From Spirochaetaceae bacterium (GTDB lineage Bacteria; Spirochaetota; Spirochaetia; Treponematales; Breznakiellaceae): a stretch of DNA of 44,785 bases. The position numbers and the translations under genes were made by a program. This document shows, one piece after another, positions 40,378-44,785 of the stretch. Position 1 is the first letter of the stretch. Every line of letters begins with the position of its first letter. The stretch spans positions 1 through 44,785 of the forward strand of contig JAISIL010000019.1 in assembly GCA_031262035.1 (NCBI GenBank), written 5' to 3'. The notes beneath the pieces are model-generated. The model was not told the origin of the DNA and ran no database searches. It worked only from the letters and a program-made list of their open reading frames with translations.

Positions 40378-41748
40378 GTGGAAAAATTAAAATTTAAGGA
40401 AAAATTTGGCTTTGGAGCCTATTCGGCAGCGGTAAACATCCCCTTTATGTTCAAAAACATGTATTTTCTCTTTTTTCTAACCAATGTGGTCAACCTGGAA
40501 GTGCTTGTTGCAGGAACAATTGTGTCTATCGGCACTGTTTGGGATGCAATTAATGACCCCCTTGTTGGTTACTGGGCGGTAAACAAGCGTTTTAAGTCCG
40601 GCGAACGGGTTCGGCCCATCGTTCTTGGCGGAATGATTCCCTGGTCGCTCTTTACGATACTCCTTTTTACCAATTTTGGCCTGAAGGGCCTGAGCGCTGC
40701 CATTGTAGCAGGCATCATCTATGTGCTTTTTGATATGTTCGATACACTTATCGGCATTCCCTATTACAGTATGGCAGGCCTTGCCACTAATTCTGATGAT
40801 GACCGCCGTTCAATAAATTCCTTTCGTATGTTCGGCGCAAGTATCGGGACTATGGTCGGGGCGGTTGCCTGCTTCCCCCTCCTCAATCTTTTTGGCGCCC
40901 TTGATGATGCAGGAAACCTGATACCCGGCACAGCGAGCAGAGGCTTTTTCCTCACCGCCTGTGTTATGGCACTGATATGCATTGTTGGCAGCCTTATTCA
41001 ATACTATACTACAGAAGAACGGGTTAAGTCGATTGGTGCGCAGGAAAAGCACTATAGTATTAAAACACTGTTCAACGCACTGTTTAGTAATCGTGCCTAT
41101 GTATTAAATATGTGCTATATCATCTGTTATGGTGTTATCAATACTTTTATCATGACGGTGTCTACTTACTATGCAACCTATGTGCTGGGCTCTTCGTCTA
41201 TGGCTACTACTATACAGGCGGTGTTTCTTGTCGCTAATATCATAGCAGTATTTATAGTAGGCCCCATCGATAAGAAATTCGGGCGTAAAAAAACCATGAT
41301 GATTGGCGCTCTCATATTTATTCTTGCAATGATTATCTTTCTTTTTTTACGAAGCAACCCGCTTGTAAGCGTGCTTGTTGTAGCAGTAGGCGCCGGTATC
41401 TCGGTTACCTTTGCCTATGTCATGCTCAACACTAATCGTAACGAGATATGCGACCTTGTTGAATGGAAGAGCAGTCATCGTATTGACAGCATGATAGCAA
41501 GCGCCGACAGCCTGATACAAAAACTCGCATCGGCTGCGGCTATTCAGATTATAGCATATTCACTACACAGAGCAGGTTTCAATGAAAGCCTTGCCGCACA
41601 GCCTCCAGCTGTAGCAGAAACTATAGAAAACCTGATAAGCTGGGCGCCGGGCGTTCTGGCAATTGCGATGGTGCTGGTAGCCTTCTTCCACCCGATTCAA
41701 AAAGAACTGGAGAAGATGAATACGGAGAAATCTGCTGCTGCAAAATAA
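40378..41748 (+). CDS. GPH-family (MelB-like) sugar:cation symporter
   Basis: 456 residues, about 12 TM helices. The N-terminus KLKFKEKFGFGAYSAAVNIPFMFKNMYFLFFLTNVV and IGTVWDAINDPLVGYW match the MFS_2/GPH signature (D-x-x-x-D/N-P-x-x-G). A cytoplasmic loop carries R..PI.L.G.IPW. It imports a sugar or glucuronide with Na+ or H+. Start GTG 40378 with AAAGGAG 12 nt upstream. Followed 31 bp later by a second transporter and then an M20 amidohydrolase; the three may form a nutrient-uptake operon. Confidence 0.85.
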   Translation: MEKLKFKEKFGFGAYSAAVNIPFMFKNMYFLFFLTNVVNLEVLVAGTIVSIGTVWDAINDPLVGYWAVNKRFKSGERVRPIVLGGMIPWSLFTILLFTNFGLKGLSAAIVAGIIYVLFDMFDTLIGIPYYSMAGLATNSDDDRRSINSFRMFGASIGTMVGAVACFPLLNLFGALDDAGNLIPGTASRGFFLTACVMALICIVGSLIQYYTTEERVKSIGAQEKHYSIKTLFNALFSNRAYVLNMCYIICYGVINTFIMTVSTYYATYVLGSSSMATTIQAVFLVANIIAVFIVGPIDKKFGRKKTMMIGALIFILAMIIFLFLRSNPLVSVLVVAVGAGISVTFAYVMLNTNRNEICDLVEWKSSHRIDSMIASADSLIQKLASAAAIQIIAYSLHRAGFNESLAAQPPAVAETIENLISWAPGVLAIAMVLVAFFHPIQKELEKMNTEKSAAAK

Positions 41749-41779
41749 ACAGCAGATAATTTATAACAGGAGATAGATT

Positions 41780-43093
41780 ATGACAAAAACAATGACAAAA
41801 GGAAAACTCTATGTAACACTGTTTTTCCTTGCATTCGCACAGTCGGCAATCTACACAGTGCCTTACATCAGGACATACTACGGTATAGCATTGCAGAATG
41901 TTCTTGGCGTAGGCGATTCCCAATTGGGAATGCTCCTCGGGTTTTATACTATCGTTTCAATGATTGGTTATATCCCCGGCGGAATTTTGGTGGACAAATG
42001 GGATTACAAAAAGTGCATTCTGATTGCCTGTTTTGGAACAGGCCTCCTTGCAGCATCCTACGGTGTGTGGCTTAATTATACCTGGGCAACAGTTGTCTAC
42101 ATTATCATGGGCTTTACCGGAAACGCTATTTACTGGTCGGCTACCATAAAGGCAGTGCGGCTTTTAGGTAATGCCGATAATCAGGGAAAGATGTATGGCG
42201 TCTACTATGGCTTTCAGGGCGGACTTGCCATCTTGTTTACTATTATACTACAGATTGGTTTTACCGCAATTGCAAGGCCCGATTCGGGAACACCAAATTA
42301 CCTTGCCGGTATGCAGTTTATCTTCTGGACCAATGCAGCCTGTCTTATTGTAGCCGGTATTGTGCTGGCAAAAATGCTTCAGCCGCAAAAAGAAATTGTT
42401 GAACAGATGAAGGCAGCAGGTTCGGAAGCAAGCAGTTTTAACGCAAAAATGGTAGGAAAAGTGCTGAAACAACCCCTTATCTGGCTTATTATCATTATGG
42501 TGTTCTGCTCCTATGGTATCTATTCAAATTCCTTCTATTATTCTTACTACCTTGCCTATGTGAAAGGCATCAGCCAGTTCTGGGCAACACAAACAAGTAT
42601 GATTCGTGTCAGTTACATGATGTGTATCGGCAGTTTCATCGGCGGTTTTGCAGCAACCAAATTGAAGTCTACAACAAAATGGTATATTATAGCGGCAGGG
42701 GCAAGCCTTCTTTCCCTGGTGACCTTCCTTGTTATGCGGCAATCCGGAGCAGGCATGGTGCCAATGGCAATTATGTCAATCTTCCCCTCTGCGTTTATTT
42801 TACTGATATACACTATTACTAACTCCCTGTATCAGGAATACAATATTCCCGTCTCGATGATGGGAACAGCAGTCGGTATCGTTTCGATTGTAGCCTTTAC
42901 CCCCGACCTTTTCTGGCAAACCATGCTGGGAAGCTGGCTCGACAAAACAGCCATCCAGGTTGAAGGCATCGGCACCGTCTACACCGACCCGGGCTTTACC
43001 CAGGTGTTCACCTTCTTTGCAATCGTAACAGCGGTGGGTGTTTGTGCGGCTATTGCGGCGTTGGTTATCATGAAGAAGAAGGCTAAACAATAA
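41780..43093 (+). CDS. MFS transporter
   Basis: 437 residues with 12 TM helices. The first half has the MFS motif GYIPGGILVDKWDYKK between TM2 and TM3. Conserved features elsewhere include KMYGVYYGFQGG and MMGTAVGIVSIVAFTPDLFWQ. Nitrate/oligosaccharide-type MFS members look similar; the substrate is unknown. AGGAG lies upstream of ATG 41780. Ends in KKKAKQ. It is probably co-transcribed with the GPH gene. Confidence 0.8.
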   Translation: MTKTMTKGKLYVTLFFLAFAQSAIYTVPYIRTYYGIALQNVLGVGDSQLGMLLGFYTIVSMIGYIPGGILVDKWDYKKCILIACFGTGLLAASYGVWLNYTWATVVYIIMGFTGNAIYWSATIKAVRLLGNADNQGKMYGVYYGFQGGLAILFTIILQIGFTAIARPDSGTPNYLAGMQFIFWTNAACLIVAGIVLAKMLQPQKEIVEQMKAAGSEASSFNAKMVGKVLKQPLIWLIIIMVFCSYGIYSNSFYYSYYLAYVKGISQFWATQTSMIRVSYMMCIGSFIGGFAATKLKSTTKWYIIAAGASLLSLVTFLVMRQSGAGMVPMAIMSIFPSAFILLIYTITNSLYQEYNIPVSMMGTAVGIVSIVAFTPDLFWQTMLGSWLDKTAIQVEGIGTVYTDPGFTQVFTFFAIVTAVGVCAAIAALVIMKKKAKQ

Positions 43094-43189
43094 ACCACGA
43101 ATAACACGAATCGGCTACGCCGACACGAATAATACATGATATAAATTCGTGTGCGCCTTTAGGCGCATTCGTGCTATTCGTGGTTTATT
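43089..43189. repeat. dispersed palindromic repeat, copy 2, cruciform-like
   Basis: Outer arms 43089-43111 and 43167-43189 match at 22 of 23 positions. Inside are two small hairpins, CGGC-TAC-GCCG (43112-43123 region) and GCGCC-TTTA-GGCGC. The left half matches 38357-38396 in reverse. A partial copy (ACCGCAAATAACACGAATCAC) follows the stop of the M20 gene at 44328. Confidence 0.7.
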
Positions 43190-43200
43190 ATTAATTATTT

Positions 43201-44328
43201 ATGTTAAACGATAATATAAGAAGCAATATCGATAAATATTTCGACACCGCCAAAACACTAGCCGCCTACATCACCAATAACCCGGAGCTGAGTGGCGCAG
43301 AGCATCTTGCCATTGCTGCCTATAAGCAATTGCTTAACGATGGGGGCTTTGAATTTGTCTCTCCCTTTGGCGGCCTTGAGACGGCATTTTTGGCGATTGA
43401 TGCCCGGAAAAAAGACTTTTCGAAAAAGGCCGTTTTGCTCTGTGAGTATGACGCACTGCCTATAGGACACGCCTGCGGGCATTCGATTAGTGGTACTGCA
43501 TCTGTGCTTGCCGCATTGGCCTTGCGTGATGCTTTTCCTGATATGTCTCTCCGTATTGATTTAATGGGCACGCCGGCAGAAGAAACAACAGGGGGCAAGG
43601 CAGACTTGATTAAGGCCGGTGTCTTTGAGGGCTATGACTTTGCCGCTATGGTGCACATGTCCAATGCAAACAGGCCCTTGTTTAAAGTCCTTGCCTGCAA
43701 TGACCGCTATTATACCTGGACCGGCAAGGCAGCACATGCATCTATTGCCCCCGAGGAGGGGATTAATGCCCTGAATGCCGGCCGCCTTTACCTTGATGCA
43801 ATGGACATGCAGCGCCAGCATTTAAAACCCGGCATGCAGTTCCACGGCATTATTGCACATGGCGGAGAAGCCCCGAACATTGTTCCCGAAAGATGCGAGT
43901 TAAACATGTATTTCCGTGGTTTATCCCTTGCCGATTTACACAGCCTCAACGAGACAAGCGACAGAATTGCAAAAGCTGCGGCAACGGCAATCGGCTGCAC
44001 AGTGAACATTGAACAGCGAATAAACGATTTTGCCGATATGCGCACAACTGAAAATAGTAACAAATTAGTGTGTAGTATATTTGATGACATGAAATTAAGC
44101 TACACCGAAATGAACAAACCACAAGGCTCAAGCGATGCAGGCAATGTCTCCTATGTAATCCCCACCTATCAACCAATGATAGCCATTACCGATGATGCAT
44201 CAGCAGACCTGCACACCCAAGCCTTCCTGGAATGTGTGCAAAGCGATGCCGGCAGGGAAAGGGGGCTGCGGAATGGGGCTATGGTGTTGGCGGAGTTGTG
44301 CTATAGGTTGGGGGCAGAAGAAAAGTAA
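43201..44328 (+). CDS. M20-family amidohydrolase/peptidase
   Basis: 375 residues. Metal-site motifs: PIGHACGH (His and His near residue 95), GTPAEETTGGK (the catalytic and metal Glu pair), and HGIIAHGGEAPNIVPERCELNMYFR in the lid and dimer region, typical of M20D/AbgA-like enzymes. It hydrolyses amide bonds of N-acylated amino acids or dipeptides with one or two zinc ions. The gene follows the transporters and may process what they bring in. The start ATG 43201 lacks a Shine-Dalgarno; TATTAT lies 9 nt before it, so leaderless. Confidence 0.8.
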   Translation: MLNDNIRSNIDKYFDTAKTLAAYITNNPELSGAEHLAIAAYKQLLNDGGFEFVSPFGGLETAFLAIDARKKDFSKKAVLLCEYDALPIGHACGHSISGTASVLAALALRDAFPDMSLRIDLMGTPAEETTGGKADLIKAGVFEGYDFAAMVHMSNANRPLFKVLACNDRYYTWTGKAAHASIAPEEGINALNAGRLYLDAMDMQRQHLKPGMQFHGIIAHGGEAPNIVPERCELNMYFRGLSLADLHSLNETSDRIAKAAATAIGCTVNIEQRINDFADMRTTENSNKLVCSIFDDMKLSYTEMNKPQGSSDAGNVSYVIPTYQPMIAITDDASADLHTQAFLECVQSDAGRERGLRNGAMVLAELCYRLGAEEK

Positions 44329-44371
44329 CCGCAAATAACACGAATCACTTCAGGATAAACGCATAGAAAAT

Positions 44372-44400
44372 TTGACAAAGTGAGCAAATCGTGATACACT
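44372..44400 (+). promoter_or_regulatory. promoter of the transposase gene
   Basis: TTGACA (44372-44377), a 17-bp spacer and TACACT (44395-44400). It is followed by GGAGGGGG 9 nt before the ATG, an ordinary Shine-Dalgarno leader, unlike the chromosomal neighbours. Confidence 0.65.
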
Positions 44401-44429
44401 AGAGCATCTTTTTGGAGGGGGATTATTCT

Positions 44430-44785
44430 ATGGCAAAAAAGGCCGCGAAAATCAAAGAGATTCGCGACATGATGGGACAAGTAAGGGAGTCGGCGATCGA
44501 GAAAGTGAAAATCACGCCGTTAAAAGAACTGGCTGAAGAGTTCAGCACAATACCGGACAGGAGATTTCAACCATATATCGAACACAAGTTGAGCGACATA
44601 GTGATGATAACACTGCTGGCGGTAATGAGCGAAGCGGACGAATGGATAGAAATAGGGATATTCGCTAAAAAGAAGGAAGGGTGGCTGCGCAGTTTTCTTG
44701 AACTGTCTGGAGGGATACCGTCGCATGACACAATACAGCGGGTAATGAGCCAAATAACGGGGTCGTTGCTATACAGTCTGACGAT
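44430..44785 (+). mobile_element. ISAs1-family transposase, 5' part
   Basis: At least 118 residues; the window ends inside the gene. The start TPLKELAEEFSTIPDRRFQPYIEHKLSDIVMITLLAVMSEADEWIEIGIFAKKKEGWLRSFLELSGGIPSHDTIQRVMSQI matches the N-terminal DDE-transposase-associated region of ISAs1 (H-x-L-x-D-I-x-x-I-x-L-x-A...GIPSHDT). The catalytic DDE part lies outside. No left terminal repeat could be placed with confidence upstream. Confidence 0.8.

Noticed and set aside
1-44785. tRNA, rRNA or CRISPR array
   Set aside because: I looked for cloverleaf-type sequences, conserved rRNA segments and regularly spaced repeats and saw none. The leader repeats are spread among genes and not regularly spaced.

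Overview
The window looks like spirochaete DNA, most likely Treponema or a relative. This is inferred, not proven: the chromosomal flanks carry a Cache-type chemotaxis receptor, a GPH-type symporter, an Rpn-family nuclease, a lipoprotein made of bacterial Ig-like repeats and a CFI-box protein, a mix I associate with Treponema. No rRNA, tRNA or CRISPR array was seen.

Layout. (1) 1-1240: a 200-bp nested inverted repeat, then a lone PD-(D/E)XK nuclease of the CdiA C-terminal toxin type. (2) 1240-2598: an Ig-repeat lipoprotein. (3) 2769-35002, all on the minus strand: one very long accessory gene run of about 32 kb with 32 annotated coding sequences, most starting behind a good AGGAG-type Shine-Dalgarno. 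Transcription appears to start near 35124 and runs leftward. (4) 35188-36177: a divergent XRE regulator and a free-standing C-terminal piece of translation factor IF-2. (5) 36390-44785: ordinary chromosome (Rpn nuclease, TPR protein, Ogt methyltransferase, chemotaxis receptor, two transporters, an M20 amidohydrolase) and the start of an ISAs1-type transposase.

The long run opens with a possible secreted 43-residue peptide and a LoaP-type NusG paralog, the class of processive antiterminator used for very long operons. Its first third (24-34 kb) resembles a cassette array: small unrelated genes (four near-identical 61-residue Cys-rich proteins, TPR and Sel1 proteins, two beta-flower-like proteins, Zn-ribbon proteins, a 4-TM protein, YidD), many behind one of two repeated leaders. 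Leader type 1 occurs eight times in recognisable form and carries a 15-nt hairpin whose stem changes by compensatory substitution. Leader type 2 precedes three of the four Cys-rich genes and can fold as an H-type pseudoknot ending next to the Shine-Dalgarno, also with a compensatory change.

The distal two thirds encode an NTPase and chaperone machine: a TraG/HerA-like ATPase with a probably degenerate partner, a GrpE-like factor, an Hsp70, an Hsp70-vWA fusion, three P-loop GTPases of the DO-GTPase type (one membrane-anchored), a GAP1-like protein, a 988-residue Zn-ribbon/fibronectin-III protein, a ParB-like protein, and further Zn-ribbon and TPR proteins. DO-GTPase and GAP1 proteins are predicted by comparative genomics to belong to NTP-dependent biological conflict systems, so the most likely role is defence or inter-strain conflict. 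No effector with a known toxic activity is obvious inside the operon. The combination with LoaP control, repeated structured leaders and Cys-rich mini-proteins is the part I do not recognise as described.

Many flanking chromosomal genes have a TATAAT-like box only 5-8 nt before the ATG and no Shine-Dalgarno, which suggests leaderless mRNAs. The accessory operon instead uses Shine-Dalgarno sites throughout, a contrast that fits acquisition by transfer.
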